Positions 25,306 to 34,453 are shown, counted from the first letter of the stretch. The stretch: DNA of 64,000 nucleotides from Gordonia hydrophobica NBRC 16057 (GCF_001592365.1 NZ_BCWU01000003.1:124001-188000); one strand, 5' to 3'. The notes: generated by a model not told the origin, from the sequence alone. Numbers and translations: made by a program.

Positions 25306-26468
25306 CCCTGGTACCCCAATCGTTTGGCCGCAAGGCCGGTCAGAATCTCGGTGGTGCCGCCGCCGATGCCGATGATCCGCATGTCGCGGTACTGGCGCTC
25401 GACTTCGGACTCCCGCATGTACCCCATGCCGCCGTGCAGTTGGACGGCCTTGTTCGCGACCCATTCGCCCGCCTCGACCGCAGTGTTCTTCGCAAAGCAG
25501 ATCTCGGCGATCAGATCGTCATTGGGTGCCGCCTGGGCCCGGCGCTCGATCACCGCGCGGGTGTACGTCCGCGCCACGTCGATCTTGCGGGCCATCTCGG
25601 TGACGGTGTCCTGCACCGACTGGCGGGCGATGAGCGGTTTGCCGAACGTCTCACGCTGACGAACCCAGTCGAGTGTGAGGTCCAGGCAGCGCTGCGCACT
25701 CGCGTACGCCTGCACCGCGAGCGCGGCGCGTTCGCTGACGAAAGCCTGTGCGATCTGCGCGAACCCGGAGTTCTCCACGCCGACGAGATTGGCGGCCGGG
25801 ACACGGACGTCGGTGAACGAGAGTTCGGCGGTGTCGGAGCTGAGCCAGCCCATCTTGTCCAGCTTGCGCGTCACCTCGAAGCCGGGCGTGCCCTTCTCGA
25901 TCACCAGCAGCGAGACGCCGGCGGCGCCGTCGCCCCCGGTGCGCACCGCGGTCACCACGAAGTCGGCGCGCACGGCGGAAGTGATGAAGGTCTTGGCGCC
26001 GTTGACGAGGTAGTGGTCGCCGTCGCGCCGAGCGGTGGTTCGCAGATGGCCGACGTCGCTGCCGCCGCCCGGCTCGGTGATCGCCAGACTGCCGATCTTC
26101 CGGCCTTCGAGCGTCGGGGTGACCCACGCGGCGATCTGATCCGGATCACCGGCGGCGATCAGGTGCGGCAGCGCGATCCCACTGGTGAACACCGAGGCGA
26201 ACACGCCGCCCGCCACGCCGCAGTAGTGCAGTTCTTCGGCGAGGATCGACGCGTCGATGAGGTCGCCGCCGCTTCCGCCGATCTCTTCCGGGACGCCGAG
26301 CCCGAACAGCCCGAGTTCGGCGGCGGCCAGATGGGTCTCACGCGGGATCAGGCCGTCGCGCTCCCACTCGTTCTGGAACGGCAGGACGTGACGCCGCGCG
26401 AATCCGGCGATCGTGGCGCGGAGTTCACGGCGTTCCGGGGAGTCCCAGATGTCGCTGGCGATGGGCAC
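25302..26468 (-). CDS. Acyl-CoA dehydrogenase
   Basis: A 388-residue ACAD. It has SLAITEPGGGSDVGHLRTTA (residues about 134-153), the middle-domain strand FITSAVRADFVVTAV, and the C-terminal QLHGGMGYMRESEVERQYRD with the likely catalytic/substrate region. It is a different subfamily from the ACAD encoded at 20407-21564. In Atu/Liu pathways such an enzyme acts before the carboxylase (citronellyl- or isovaleryl-CoA dehydrogenase role). Spacing of 3 bases from the AtuA-like gene shows co-transcription. Confidence 0.9.
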   Translation of the reverse strand: MPIASDIWDSPERRELRATIAGFARRHVLPFQNEWERDGLIPRETHLAAAELGLFGLGVPEEIGGSGGDLIDASILAEELHYCGVAGGVFASVFTSGIALPHLIAAGDPDQIAAWVTPTLEGRKIGSLAITEPGGGSDVGHLRTTARRDGDHYLVNGAKTFITSAVRADFVVTAVRTGGDGAAGVSLLVIEKGTPGFEVTRKLDKMGWLSSDTAELSFTDVRVPAANLVGVENSGFAQIAQAFVSERAALAVQAYASAQRCLDLTLDWVRQRETFGKPLIARQSVQDTVTEMARKIDVARTYTRAVIERRAQAAPNDDLIAEICFAKNTAVEAGEWVANKAVQLHGGMGYMRESEVERQYRDMRIIGIGGGTTEILTGLAAKRLGYQG

Positions 26469-26471
26469 GGA

Positions 26472-28187
26472 TCACTTCCCTTCGGTCGGGAGCAACGAGG
26501 TGGGGACGGCGACCACCCGGGACCGCAGCCACTCGCCGAGCCCCTTGGCCTGTGGGTCGAAACGCACGTTCTCCGCCACGCCGCGGCCCAGCACCTCCTC
26601 GATCACGAAGTTGACGGCCCGCAAGTTCGGCAGCGGGTAGCGGTGCACTGTCAGGTCCGCGACCTCGGGGAGCAGTTCCTTGAGCTTGTCGATGCTCATC
26701 GTCTCGTCGAGCCAGGCGTACTCGTCGTCGGTGCGCACCCACAGGCCGACGTTGGCGCTGCCGCCCTTGTCGCCCGATCGGGCGCCGGCGACCGTCCCGA
26801 GCGGGACGTCGGCCGTCGCGCCCCAGTCGGTCGTCGTCTCCGTCGACGGCACGCTCTCGTCGGCGATCGGGGTGGTGCGGAGCGGCGACGGCTCGATCGA
26901 CTCGGTGACGCCTGTCGGTTGATTGACTCGGTGCGGCACCAGCGCGGCGTCGACGTAGGCGGGTTCGAACACTCCGTATGGTGCCCCGTTCCCGGGCGGC
27001 GCCGTCAGGGTGAATCCGGGATAGCTGGCGAGCGCGAGCTCGACGGCGGTCGCACTGAACTGGCGGCCGGCCTTCTTCGCATCCGCGTCGCGGGCCACAC
27101 AGCGGAGCAACGCGCTGGCCTGTTCCTCGGTGTCGGCGTCGGCGCGGTCGAGGCGGGCGAGCTCCCACGTCAGTTCGGCGGGCTGCTCGGGCAACGCGGC
27201 CTCGAACTGCTCCTGGAACAGGGCCGCCTTGGCCTCGATGTCCAGGCCGGTGAGGACCACTTCGAACTCGTTGCGGATCCCGCCGAGGTGGTTCAGCGAG
27301 ACCTTGAGGTTCGTCGGCGGCGCCTCGCCCTTGACGCCGCTGATCCGGACCCGGTCGACACCCTCCTGGGTCAGCTCGACGGAGTCGATGCGCGCGGTGG
27401 CGTCGGGGTTGTAGTAGCGCGGTCCGCCGACCTCGTAGAGGAGCTGCGCGGTGACCGTGCCGACGAGGACGGCGCCGCCGGTGCCGTCGTGCTTGGTGAT
27501 GACCGACGAGCCGTCGGCGGACACTTCGGCGATCGGGAAGCCGGGCTTGCGCATGTCGGCGATCTCGGTGAAGAACGAGTAGTTGCCGCCGGTGGCCTGC
27601 GCACTGCACTCGATCACGTGGCCGGCGACCACCGCACCCGCCAGCTGGTCGAGGTCGTCGTAGCCCCAGCTGAACGACGACGCCGCCGCCCCGACCACGA
27701 GCGAGGCGTCGGTGACGCGGCCGGTCACGACGATGTCGGCCCCGGCGTCGAGGCCGGCTTTGATGCCGAAGCCGCCGAGGTAGGCATTCGCCGCGATGGG
27801 GGTGCCGAGGCCGAGTTCATCGGCGCGGCCCACGATGTCGTCGCCGTTCACGAACGCCACGCTGCGGTCCACGCCGACCGTCTCGATCACCTCGCGCAGC
27901 GCGACGGCGAGCCCGTGCGGATTGAGTCCGCCCGCGTTGACGACCACCTTGACGTCCTTCTCGGCGATGAGGCCGAGGTTCTGCTCCATCTGTCGCAGGA
28001 ACGTCTTGGCGTATCCCAGGTCCGGATTCTTCATCCGGTCGCGCCCCAGAATGAGCATCGTGAGCTCCGCCAGGTAGTCGCCGACGATGACGTCGAGTTC
28101 TCCGCCCTCGAGCATCTCGCGGACGGCGCTGAACCGGTCGCCGTAGAAGCCGGAGACGTTGCCGATTCGGATGGGTACGTCAGACAT
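26472..28187 (-). CDS. atuA: AtuA-family (DUF1446) acyclic terpene utilization protein
   Basis: A 571-residue protein: N-terminal DUF1446 domain (IRIGNVSGFYGDRFSAVREM, then VNAGGLNPHGLAVALREVIE, AFVNGDDI, GADIVVTGRVTDASLVVGAA) and a C-terminal AtuA-like ferredoxin-type domain beginning near VPLGTVAGARSGDKGGSANV. AtuA is needed for growth on citronellol/geraniol in Pseudomonas, but its biochemical role is unproven. The start at 28187 follows GGAGGAG. As first gene of an operon with a carboxylase and ACADs it labels this as an isoprenoid or branched-acyl-CoA pathway. Confidence 0.88.
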   Translation of the reverse strand: MSDVPIRIGNVSGFYGDRFSAVREMLEGGELDVIVGDYLAELTMLILGRDRMKNPDLGYAKTFLRQMEQNLGLIAEKDVKVVVNAGGLNPHGLAVALREVIETVGVDRSVAFVNGDDIVGRADELGLGTPIAANAYLGGFGIKAGLDAGADIVVTGRVTDASLVVGAAASSFSWGYDDLDQLAGAVVAGHVIECSAQATGGNYSFFTEIADMRKPGFPIAEVSADGSSVITKHDGTGGAVLVGTVTAQLLYEVGGPRYYNPDATARIDSVELTQEGVDRVRISGVKGEAPPTNLKVSLNHLGGIRNEFEVVLTGLDIEAKAALFQEQFEAALPEQPAELTWELARLDRADADTEEQASALLRCVARDADAKKAGRQFSATAVELALASYPGFTLTAPPGNGAPYGVFEPAYVDAALVPHRVNQPTGVTESIEPSPLRTTPIADESVPSTETTTDWGATADVPLGTVAGARSGDKGGSANVGLWVRTDDEYAWLDETMSIDKLKELLPEVADLTVHRYPLPNLRAVNFVIEEVLGRGVAENVRFDPQAKGLGEWLRSRVVAVPTSLLPTEGK

Positions 28188-28223
28188 GTTCTCCTCCAAG
28201 GTTGTTCGTCACGCAGGTGCCAT

Positions 28224-28312
28224 CCCCACGCTGGTCGAGTAAGCCGGCCCCCGCACCCCCACGCTGGTCGAGTAAGCCCGCGAACGCAGTGAGCGAGCGC
28301 ATCGAGACCGCC
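28224..28312. repeat. Actinobacterial palindromic repeat, family 1, with direct repeat
   Basis: A 22-bp unit starting CCCCACGCTGGTCGAGTAAG occurs twice, at 28224-28245 and 28257-28278, with a 33-base period. The second copy runs on through GCGAACGCAGTGAGCGAGCG to ATCGAGACC at 28306-28310. Reversed, this is the GGTCTCGAT...CTCGACCAGC element also seen at 20169-20212. It fills most of the space before the AtuA operon. Confidence 0.65.
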
Positions 28313-29104
28313 TCACAGCGCAGCCCCCGACTCCCGACCACCTCCGGGCGGCCCCGCGAACGCCTGGGCGATCCCCGCCCACTGATTCGCGTCGTCGCCG
28401 ATCACGTCCAGCGCCAGGTCATCGAGGTGGCGGCGCTGGGTCACGAGCTCGCAGAAGTCGACGGCGGGTCCGCGGACGATGTTCGTCGCATCGTCGGGAC
28501 CCCAGGTCCAGAGCTCGCCGGACGGAGCGGTGATCTCGAAGCGGAACTCCGCCGCGGGCGCCTCCATGCCGTTGACCGCGTAGGCGAAGTTGCGCGTCCG
28601 GATACCGAGGTGGACGACGTTCTTGATGCGGTCACCCTCGGGGTGCGGGACGCCGAGGGCGTCGGCGACGTCGAGTCCGTGCGCCCACGATTCCATGAGG
28701 CGGGCCGTCGCCATCGACGCTGCGGACATCGGCGGCCCGAACCACAGGAGTTTGCGGCCGTCCGGCACCGCGAGCAGGGCGCCGGCGAGCTTGCCTCGGG
28801 TCTTGCGCCAGTCGGCGAGGAGTTCGGCGGGCGGTCGTGCGGCTTCGGTCTCCGCTCCGGCGTCGACGAAGCCCATCGGATCGTCCATCGCCGACGCGAC
28901 GAGATCGGCGAACGCCGCCTCGTCCGTGATGGACAGCAACGACACCCGGTCGGTCCAGTGCAGGTGACCGATCTGATGCGCGATGGTCCACCCCTCCGAC
29001 GGCGTCGCCGTCGCCCACGCATCGTCGGGAAGGGTCGCGACGAGATCGTCAAGAACCTCGGATTCGTCCTGCAGCGCCTGTACGAGTCGGTCGATGATCG
29101 CCAT
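28313..29104 (-). CDS. TIGR03084-like metal-binding (DinB/maleylpyruvate-isomerase fold) protein
   Basis: A 263-residue protein with an N-terminal four-helix DinB/MDMPI-like domain: [20 protein letters not shown] gives metal-ligand His residues at about 48 and 52, and [18 protein letters not shown] another. The C-terminal half resembles the small wHTH/SCP-like domain typical of TIGR03084 members. Function is unknown; mycothiol-dependent chemistry is a family-level guess. The start at 29104 leaves a 215-base divergent promoter region to the thioesterase. The upstream frame extension lacks a ribosome-binding site. Confidence 0.75.
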   Translation of the reverse strand: MAIIDRLVQALQDESEVLDDLVATLPDDAWATATPSEGWTIAHQIGHLHWTDRVSLLSITDEAAFADLVASAMDDPMGFVDAGAETEAARPPAELLADWRKTRGKLAGALLAVPDGRKLLWFGPPMSAASMATARLMESWAHGLDVADALGVPHPEGDRIKNVVHLGIRTRNFAYAVNGMEAPAAEFRFEITAPSGELWTWGPDDATNIVRGPAVDFCELVTQRRHLDDLALDVIGDDANQWAGIAQAFAGPPGGGRESGAAL

Positions 29105-29129
29105 GCGACCAGAGTCACACGGATCCGCG

Positions 29130-29154
29130 AACAAATCAAGCGCGCATGATTGTT
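29130..29154. promoter_or_regulatory. Candidate operator in divergent promoter region
   Basis: AACA-A-ATCA pairs with TGATTGTT (8 bp with one bulged A) across an 8-base GC-rich centre, 26 bases upstream of the minus-strand start. An AT-rich dyad in GC-rich DNA; the regulator is unknown. Confidence 0.3.
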
Positions 29155-29319
29155 TTTCTGTCGGGTTCACGCCACCGCGCTCAACGTTGGCGACATCGAC
29201 TACCCCACAGGTCGTCCATGTCGCCGAAGTTCGCCGCGCATGATCGCGAAACGTGGTTCCGGTCTCACCGCGCGTTCGGAGCTACCCCTGCCACCGTAGT
29301 TGCTGATAGCAAGGAACGT

Positions 29320-30207
29320 ATGACGACGTATGCCGAGGCCGCCACCGATCCCTTCGCCGCGTTCGCGGTCGGCCGCGAACCAGGCGCACCGGTCGGAACG
29401 CTGGTCCAGATCCTCGGCACCGACCTCACCGATCATCGCGGGCTCATCGAACTGCCCGCACTGACCGTCCTCTTCGACGACCTCGGCGGCCTGCCGTTCT
29501 ACCACGCCGCCCCGGAGACGACGTCCATGCAGGCGCGGCTGTCGATGTCGATGCTGCATCGACTCACCGTCGCCGACCGACTCGATGCGTCGGCACAGCT
29601 CGCCATGTCTGGTGCAGGCTACGGATCCACCACGGTGCAGATCACCCGCGGCGAGGACATGGTCTGCGTGGGCACCGCCCGCAACGTCCGGGTGGGGCGG
29701 CCGGTGACCGCAGACGTCACTGGCCTGACTCTCCCCGCGCCGACGGCCTCGAACACCCGCCCGGCGGTGCCGCCGCTCGACCCGTCACTGCCGGGCACCG
29801 AGGTCGCCGCACGATTGATCGACGCCACCCTGCCGCACGGCCCGTTGACCGAGCTCCTCGGCGGCCGCCTGGTCGAGAGCCGGGACGACGGGGCGGTGGT
29901 CGCCGAGTTCACGACCGCGCCGTGGATGGCGAACCTGATGGGCAGCATGCACGGCGGCGTGATCGCCGCCATGCTCGCGCAGTCGTGCTCGTTCGGCGCT
30001 CAACGCAACGTCCGCGCCGACTGCGGCTACCAGTTGATCGACTTCACCTGCGAGTTCCACCGCTCCCCCGTCGTCGACGGCCGGCACGTGCGCGTCGAGG
30101 TGACCCCGGTCAAGCTCGGCCGCCGCCTGTCGATCTTCGACGCCTGCATGTACGACGGCGACCGACTCCTCGGTCGCGCGACGGCCGACGCGCGCTTCGA
30201 CGTCTGA
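29320..30207 (+). CDS. Tandem hotdog (PaaI/acyl-CoA thioesterase-like) protein
   Basis: A 295-residue protein with two hotdog domains. The C-terminal one is clear: WMANLMGSMHGGVIAAMLAQ, with the HGG turn of PaaI-type enzymes at about residue 211, followed by DFTCEFHRSPVVDGRHVRVE. The N-terminal one is weaker (LTVLFDDLGGLPFYHA). Double-hotdog proteins cleave acyl-CoAs. The start at 29320 has AAGGAA 4 bases upstream; a longer frame to 29146 has none. It sits between unrelated minus-strand genes. Confidence 0.8.
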   Translation: MTTYAEAATDPFAAFAVGREPGAPVGTLVQILGTDLTDHRGLIELPALTVLFDDLGGLPFYHAAPETTSMQARLSMSMLHRLTVADRLDASAQLAMSGAGYGSTTVQITRGEDMVCVGTARNVRVGRPVTADVTGLTLPAPTASNTRPAVPPLDPSLPGTEVAARLIDATLPHGPLTELLGGRLVESRDDGAVVAEFTTAPWMANLMGSMHGGVIAAMLAQSCSFGAQRNVRADCGYQLIDFTCEFHRSPVVDGRHVRVEVTPVKLGRRLSIFDACMYDGDRLLGRATADARFDV

Positions 30208-30235
30208 GCGGCCACTCCCTCACACCACCGCCGAC

Positions 30236-31480
30236 TCACACCACCGTCAGCGGCAGGGCCTTCGACGGTCCCCGGTCGGCGAAGGTGAAGGACGACCCTC
30301 CCGAGAAGCGGACGATCGCCACCTCGCCCGATTCGGGCTGCGGTTCACCGCGCGCGATCGTGACCACCAACGCATCGTTCTCCCGGGTGCTGGACTCGAT
30401 CACCCACGTGTCGTCGACGGCGCGCACCGCCGCGCGGAGCGCGTCCAGGCGCCCCTGGGCCAGAAGGCGCAACCACGCACCGTCCTCGACCGCCGACGAA
30501 TCGCGTGGGATCCGCACACGCACACCGTCATCGACCACTTCGGCAACCAGGCCGGTGTACTGGACGGGACCGAACACCGGGTGCACGTTCAGCACGTCGG
30601 CCAGCGCCGCGGCGTCGGACCGACCGTCAAACAGCGCGGCGGCGAGCCGCTCGGAGGTGATGCCCGCGATGCCGATCAACTGCTTCTCCAGGATGTCGTC
30701 CGCGGCGTCGGGGTCGGTTCGACGCAGCACCGACAGCAGGAAACCGATCGCCAGGAGTTGATGCTGCAGCGCCGTCTCCTCCGCGAGCCGAATCAGCGTG
30801 GACGTCGAGAACTCGGCGAACGCCAGATCTTCGACGAGCGGCCCGCGGTAGTCCGTACGACCGTCAGCCTCGTCGGGGTCGATGACGCTCAACTCCACCG
30901 CCGCCGCCCTCGTCTCCAGGACTGGCTCGGTGACCTTCGGCAGCGGCAGCTCGTCCCGGTCGGGTTCGATCGTCACGGTCCACTCGCAGTGCGGCGTCCG
31001 ATCGGCGGGCATGCGCGGCGGCCGGTGCACGGGCCGGATCCGCGCACGCCGGTTGGTCGCGATGGCCGTCGCATCGAACGTCGGGTCCTCGATGTCGTGG
31101 CACATCGCGGTCACGTAGTCGTCGCCCATCGGCTCCACGTCCAGCAGCGCGCCGCAGTGGTCGAGCACGAAGGCGCCGTGGTATTTGTCGGTGATCCGGT
31201 AGCGGAAGTCCATGAACTGCGGCGGCGCCCCGATGTCGAGTTGCAGACATTTGAACATGTCTTCGACGCCGTCGCCGTCGATCCCGAGCGCGGCCCGCAT
31301 CCGTGCGGTGTACACCGGGCTCGCCGCCATCCACTCCTCGATCGCCACCTGCGTCATGCCTTCGCGACCGAACGCGCCGATCAGATGGGCCATCCCCGAC
31401 CGGTCGATCAACTGTCCCGACAGCAGCGACTCGGGCAGCAGTGTCGCCAGCTCGTCGTGGCTCAACCGCGACAGTGTCAC
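30236..31480 (-). CDS. Conserved protein of unknown function, CYP51 operon
   Basis: A 414-residue protein I do not recognise. It starts with GTG in a GTGA overlap with the NTF2-like gene upstream, so it belongs to the CYP51 operon. The N-terminal 150 residues include QFMDFRYRITDKYHGAFVLD and HCGALLDVEPMGDDYVTAMC, with several His and Cys residues (DHCG, MCHDIED) that could bind a metal or heme-like group. Positions about 260-330 are helical with EETALQHQLLAIGF. No signal peptide or membrane segment is seen. A steroid or sterol substrate is possible only by association. Confidence 0.6.
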   Translation of the reverse strand: MTLSRLSHDELATLLPESLLSGQLIDRSGMAHLIGAFGREGMTQVAIEEWMAASPVYTARMRAALGIDGDGVEDMFKCLQLDIGAPPQFMDFRYRITDKYHGAFVLDHCGALLDVEPMGDDYVTAMCHDIEDPTFDATAIATNRRARIRPVHRPPRMPADRTPHCEWTVTIEPDRDELPLPKVTEPVLETRAAAVELSVIDPDEADGRTDYRGPLVEDLAFAEFSTSTLIRLAEETALQHQLLAIGFLLSVLRRTDPDAADDILEKQLIGIAGITSERLAAALFDGRSDAAALADVLNVHPVFGPVQYTGLVAEVVDDGVRVRIPRDSSAVEDGAWLRLLAQGRLDALRAAVRAVDDTWVIESSTRENDALVVTIARGEPQPESGEVAIVRFSGGSSFTFADRGPSKALPLTVV

Positions 31481-32031
31481 GGCATCTCCCACAGACCCAC
31501 CGGCGCCTGGCCCAGCGGATACCAGCCGGGAAGATCGCCGGGCGCTGACTTCTCGATCCGCTTCAGCATCCCGTCGCTGCACGCCTTGTCGGTCAGCATC
31601 TCCAGGAACAGCGCGGACACGTTTCCGAAATCGAAGAAGTCGCGCTGCCAGCTGAACTGGAAGTTCCCGCCGTACCGAAACCAGCTGCCGCCGATCCCGT
31701 GAACGCCGTACTGCGACCCGTCCGCCCGCTTACCCTCATTGACCTGCCGCCACAGGCCGATCATGTCGCCGGTCTGCTCGTCGATCACCCAGGCCTGATA
31801 GGGGTACTCCCAGCCCTGCAGGCCCTCCATCTCCTGGCCGAGCGCCAAATCGCGGATCTCGTCGCGACCGACGGCCATGAAGTCCTTCTCCGGGCCGTAG
31901 TTCCAGCCGTAGGTGGCGTCCTCGGTGTAGAAGTCGGCGAGCGGTTTCCAGTCCCCCGCCTCCTCTGCTGCGACGTTGGCGTCGAGCCAACGCTGTTTCA
32001 TCTCGTCCAGTTCGGAACGGTCGAATGCCAT
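31477..32031 (-). CDS. NTF2-like (SnoaL-type) protein, CYP51 operon
   Basis: A 184-residue protein: an N-terminal helix (DEMKQRWLDANVAAEEAGDW), then FYTEDATYGWNYGPEKDFMA, as in SnoaL/steroid-isomerase-like folds, with conserved Trp/Tyr lining. It is 3 bases downstream of the ferredoxin gene. M. tuberculosis has a hypothetical of similar size (Rv0762c) next to its CYP51 ferredoxin, so they may correspond; I have not been able to compare them. Possible role: isomerase, cyclase or binding of a sterol-derived product. Confidence 0.7.
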   Translation of the reverse strand: MAFDRSELDEMKQRWLDANVAAEEAGDWKPLADFYTEDATYGWNYGPEKDFMAVGRDEIRDLALGQEMEGLQGWEYPYQAWVIDEQTGDMIGLWRQVNEGKRADGSQYGVHGIGGSWFRYGGNFQFSWQRDFFDFGNVSALFLEMLTDKACSDGMLKRIEKSAPGDLPGWYPLGQAPVGLWEMP

Positions 32032-32034
32032 CGG

Positions 32035-32226
32035 TCAGTCCTCCACGATCTTCAATGCTTGGGTCGGGCAATAACGCACCGCGGCCTCCACTTCAGCGCG
32101 CTGCGATTCATCAGGGGTGGAATTCAGAATGGTGACGGCGTCGCGGCCGGCTTCGAAGACGTCGGGCGCCTCCACCTCGCACATGCCGTGCCCCTGGCAC
32201 AGGTCCAGATCAACGACGACGCGCAT
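32035..32226 (-). CDS. 3Fe-4S ferredoxin, partner of CYP51
   Basis: A 63-residue ferredoxin with DLDLCQGHGMCEVEAPDVFE and RYCPTQAL, giving the three-cysteine pattern (second position of the usual four replaced by His in CQGHGMC) of 3Fe-4S ferredoxins that reduce bacterial P450s. Its ATG overlaps the CYP51 stop by one base (TGATG), so the electron donor and the P450 are made together. Equivalent to Rv0763c by position and size. Confidence 0.88.
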   Translation of the reverse strand: MRVVVDLDLCQGHGMCEVEAPDVFEAGRDAVTILNSTPDESQRAEVEAAVRYCPTQALKIVED

Positions 32227-33644
32227 CACGCGTCTCCCGAGGACTGCCGACGCCGGTAGGCGACGCGGCACGGCTGTTGCAGTTGGACGACCATCTTGGA
32301 GTGGTCGTTGCGGTAGCTGTCGGGATCTTGGAGCAGCGAGAACTCGTAATTGCGCAGCAGCACCGAGAAGATGGCCTTGAGTTGCATCATCGCGAACTGC
32401 GCGCCAACGCACCGGTGGCGGCCCGCGCCGAACGGGATCCACGTCCATCGGTTGACGAGGTCCTCTTGGCGGGGCTCGGCGTACCGTGCGGGATCGAACG
32501 CGTCGGGATCCGGGAAGTCCTCCGGCAATCGGTTCGAGACGGCGGGCGAGACCGCGATCGACTGGCCCTTGCGGACCGTGACGCCGCTGACCTCGAAGTC
32601 CTCCTGGACCAAGCGCATGAGGATGATCAAGGGCGGATGCAGCCGCAGCGCCTCCTTGATCGCCCCTTCGAGCTTCGGGATCTGCCGCATCGCCGCGAAG
32701 CTGTACGACGGCGGCGTCTCCGTCGACCCGTCCTCCCCGATGCCGGGCGCGTAGATGCCGTCCAGTTCGTCCACCACCTCCGCCAGGTACTCCGGGTGCT
32801 TCAGCAGTTCGATCAACGTCCACGCCGCGGTGCCCGACGTGGTGTGGTGTCCGGCGAACATCATCGAGATGAAGATCCCGGTGACGGTGTCCGGACTGAA
32901 CATCCGGGTGCCGTCGTCGTTCTTCAGCATCGCCAGCACGTCGAGGAGGTCGCGGTCGTCCTTCTCCGCGGGCGGGTTCGCGATGCGACGGTCCAGCACG
33001 CCGCCGATGAACTCGACGAGCTCCTCGCGCGCGGCGTCGCGCCGTCGGAAGCTCTCGATATCGGCGTGCATGTCGACGTACGCGATGGGGTCGGTGCCCT
33101 TCTCGAGTTCGTGGTACAGGTGCGCGATGTGCCCGGACAGCTCCTCGCGGAACTTGCGTCCGATCAGGCACGACGACGACGTGTACAGCGTCAGCTCGGC
33201 GAAGAAGTCGAGCAGATCGATCTCCCCGTCGTCGCCCCAGTCGGCGATCATCCGCTCCACCTCGTCGGGGATGGTGACCGCGTGCTGTTTCATGTGCGCG
33301 CCTTTGAGCGCCTGGTTGTGCAGCATTTCGCTGCGCCGCTCGGGGCTGGTGTCGAAGACGACGCCTTCGCCGAAGATCGGCGTCATGAACGGGTACGCCG
33401 CCCCCTGGTCGAGCACCTCGTCGGGGGCACGGAAGAACTCTTCGTTGGCGGCCGCACCGCTGACCAGGACGACTTCCCGGTCGGCGAGCTGAAACATCCC
33501 GACCTCGCCGTGCTCGTCGCGTACGCGACGGAACAGCCCGATCGGATCGGTGGCGAGTTCGTCGAGATGGCCGTGTTCGGTTTCGCCGCCGGACACGCGG
33601 ATCGACGACGTCGGGTCGGCACCGGTGGTGACTGTCTTGGTCAT
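32226..33644 (-). CDS. cyp51: Sterol 14-alpha-demethylase cytochrome P450 (CYP51)
   Basis: A 472-residue P450. CYP51 signature blocks: YPFMTPIFGEGVVFDTSPER (B'-helix region), MFAGHHTTSGTA (I helix), EALRLHPPLIILMRLVQEDF (K helix/beta1-4) and the heme loop FGAGRHRCVGAQ, with the Cys ligand at about 412. The family removes the 14-alpha methyl of sterols with O2 and ferredoxin. The start at 33644 gives ATGA overlap with the SDR gene. Acidic 14-residue stretch near the C-F loop (GIGEDGSTETPP) is longer than in the M. tuberculosis protein I remember. The natural bacterial substrate is not established. Confidence 0.95.
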   Translation of the reverse strand: MTKTVTTGADPTSSIRVSGGETEHGHLDELATDPIGLFRRVRDEHGEVGMFQLADREVVLVSGAAANEEFFRAPDEVLDQGAAYPFMTPIFGEGVVFDTSPERRSEMLHNQALKGAHMKQHAVTIPDEVERMIADWGDDGEIDLLDFFAELTLYTSSSCLIGRKFREELSGHIAHLYHELEKGTDPIAYVDMHADIESFRRRDAAREELVEFIGGVLDRRIANPPAEKDDRDLLDVLAMLKNDDGTRMFSPDTVTGIFISMMFAGHHTTSGTAAWTLIELLKHPEYLAEVVDELDGIYAPGIGEDGSTETPPSYSFAAMRQIPKLEGAIKEALRLHPPLIILMRLVQEDFEVSGVTVRKGQSIAVSPAVSNRLPEDFPDPDAFDPARYAEPRQEDLVNRWTWIPFGAGRHRCVGAQFAMMQLKAIFSVLLRNYEFSLLQDPDSYRNDHSKMVVQLQQPCRVAYRRRQSSGDA

Positions 33645-34453
33645 GCGGACGCTCCTTCGGTCTGGGGAGTCGGGGTGGGCGCGGTCAGTTTGCCTTCGGC
33701 TTCGACGTCGACGGACCGCATGTGGGCGCCCGGCGGCATCGAGATCATGGCCAGGACGGCGGCCGCGAGATGGTCGGGGGTGAGGAAGTTGCCGTGGCGC
33801 GCGAGGCCGAACTTGATCCAGTCGTTCAGCATCGCCTCGGTCTTCTGCTGATCGAGATTCATGCCCATGCCGGTGAGGGTCTGCCCGGGTCGGACCAGGC
33901 CGGTCCGCACCCCGGTGCCCTCCAGCTCCAGGCCGATCGTCGTGGCCATGCCCTCGATGCCGTACTTCGCGGCGACGTACGCCGACGACCACGGCCGGGG
34001 ATGGGCGACGACGTCGGAGCTGATGAAGACGATGTCGCCGCGACGCCGCTCGATCATGGCGGGCGCAACGGTCCGGTACACCCGGTGGGCGCCGACCAGG
34101 TGCACGTCGATCTGCGCGCCCCAGTCGTCGACGGACATCTCGTGGGCGAGGCCGATCTGCAGATCGCCCGCTCCCGTCACCACGACCTCCAGCGGCCCGA
34201 GCGACTCCTCCGCGGCGGCGACGGCCGCACGGACGGAGGTCTCGTCGGTGACGTCGAGCGCGACGGCGACGGCCTCACCGCCGTCGGCCGCGATCTGCGC
34301 GGCCGTCTCGGCGCACTTCTCGACGCGGCGAGCGCCGAGCGCAACGGCATACCCGGCGGCCGCCAATGCGCGGGCGGTGGCCTCGCCGATGCCCGACGAC
34401 GCGCCGACGACGAGCGCGGGACGACGGTCCGGGTGTGGTTGGAAACGCATCAT
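33641..34453 (-). CDS. Short-chain dehydrogenase/reductase (Rv0765c-like)
   Basis: A 270-residue SDR. The cofactor loop GASSGIGEATA is at about residues 17-27, with NAG replaced by TGAG (VVVTGAGDLQIG), catalytic Ser in VFISSDVVAH and YVAAK for the Tyr/Lys pair at about 158-162. The long C-terminal segment QTLTGMGMNLDQQKTEAMLN shapes the substrate pocket. Overlaps of 4 bases with both P450 genes tie it to a hydroxyl/keto step on the same substrate. Substrate unknown. Confidence 0.88.
   Translation of the reverse strand: MMRFQPHPDRRPALVVGASSGIGEATARALAAAGYAVALGARRVEKCAETAAQIAADGGEAVAVALDVTDETSVRAAVAAAEESLGPLEVVVTGAGDLQIGLAHEMSVDDWGAQIDVHLVGAHRVYRTVAPAMIERRRGDIVFISSDVVAHPRPWSSAYVAAKYGIEGMATTIGLELEGTGVRTGLVRPGQTLTGMGMNLDQQKTEAMLNDWIKFGLARHGNFLTPDHLAAAVLAMISMPPGAHMRSVDVEAEGKLTAPTPTPQTEGASA

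Noticed and set aside
28224..28278. CRISPR or attachment-site direct repeat.
   Set aside because: Only two copies with an 11-base spacer and no cas gene, integrase or tRNA nearby; it fits a palindromic intergenic repeat.
25434..28292. A 952-codon plus-strand open frame opposite the AtuA and acyl-CoA dehydrogenase genes.
   Set aside because: It is the mirror frame of two clear genes; in high-GC DNA the G/C-rich third positions suppress stops on the other strand. Its translation has no domain features and its composition is Arg/Asp/Val/His-heavy.
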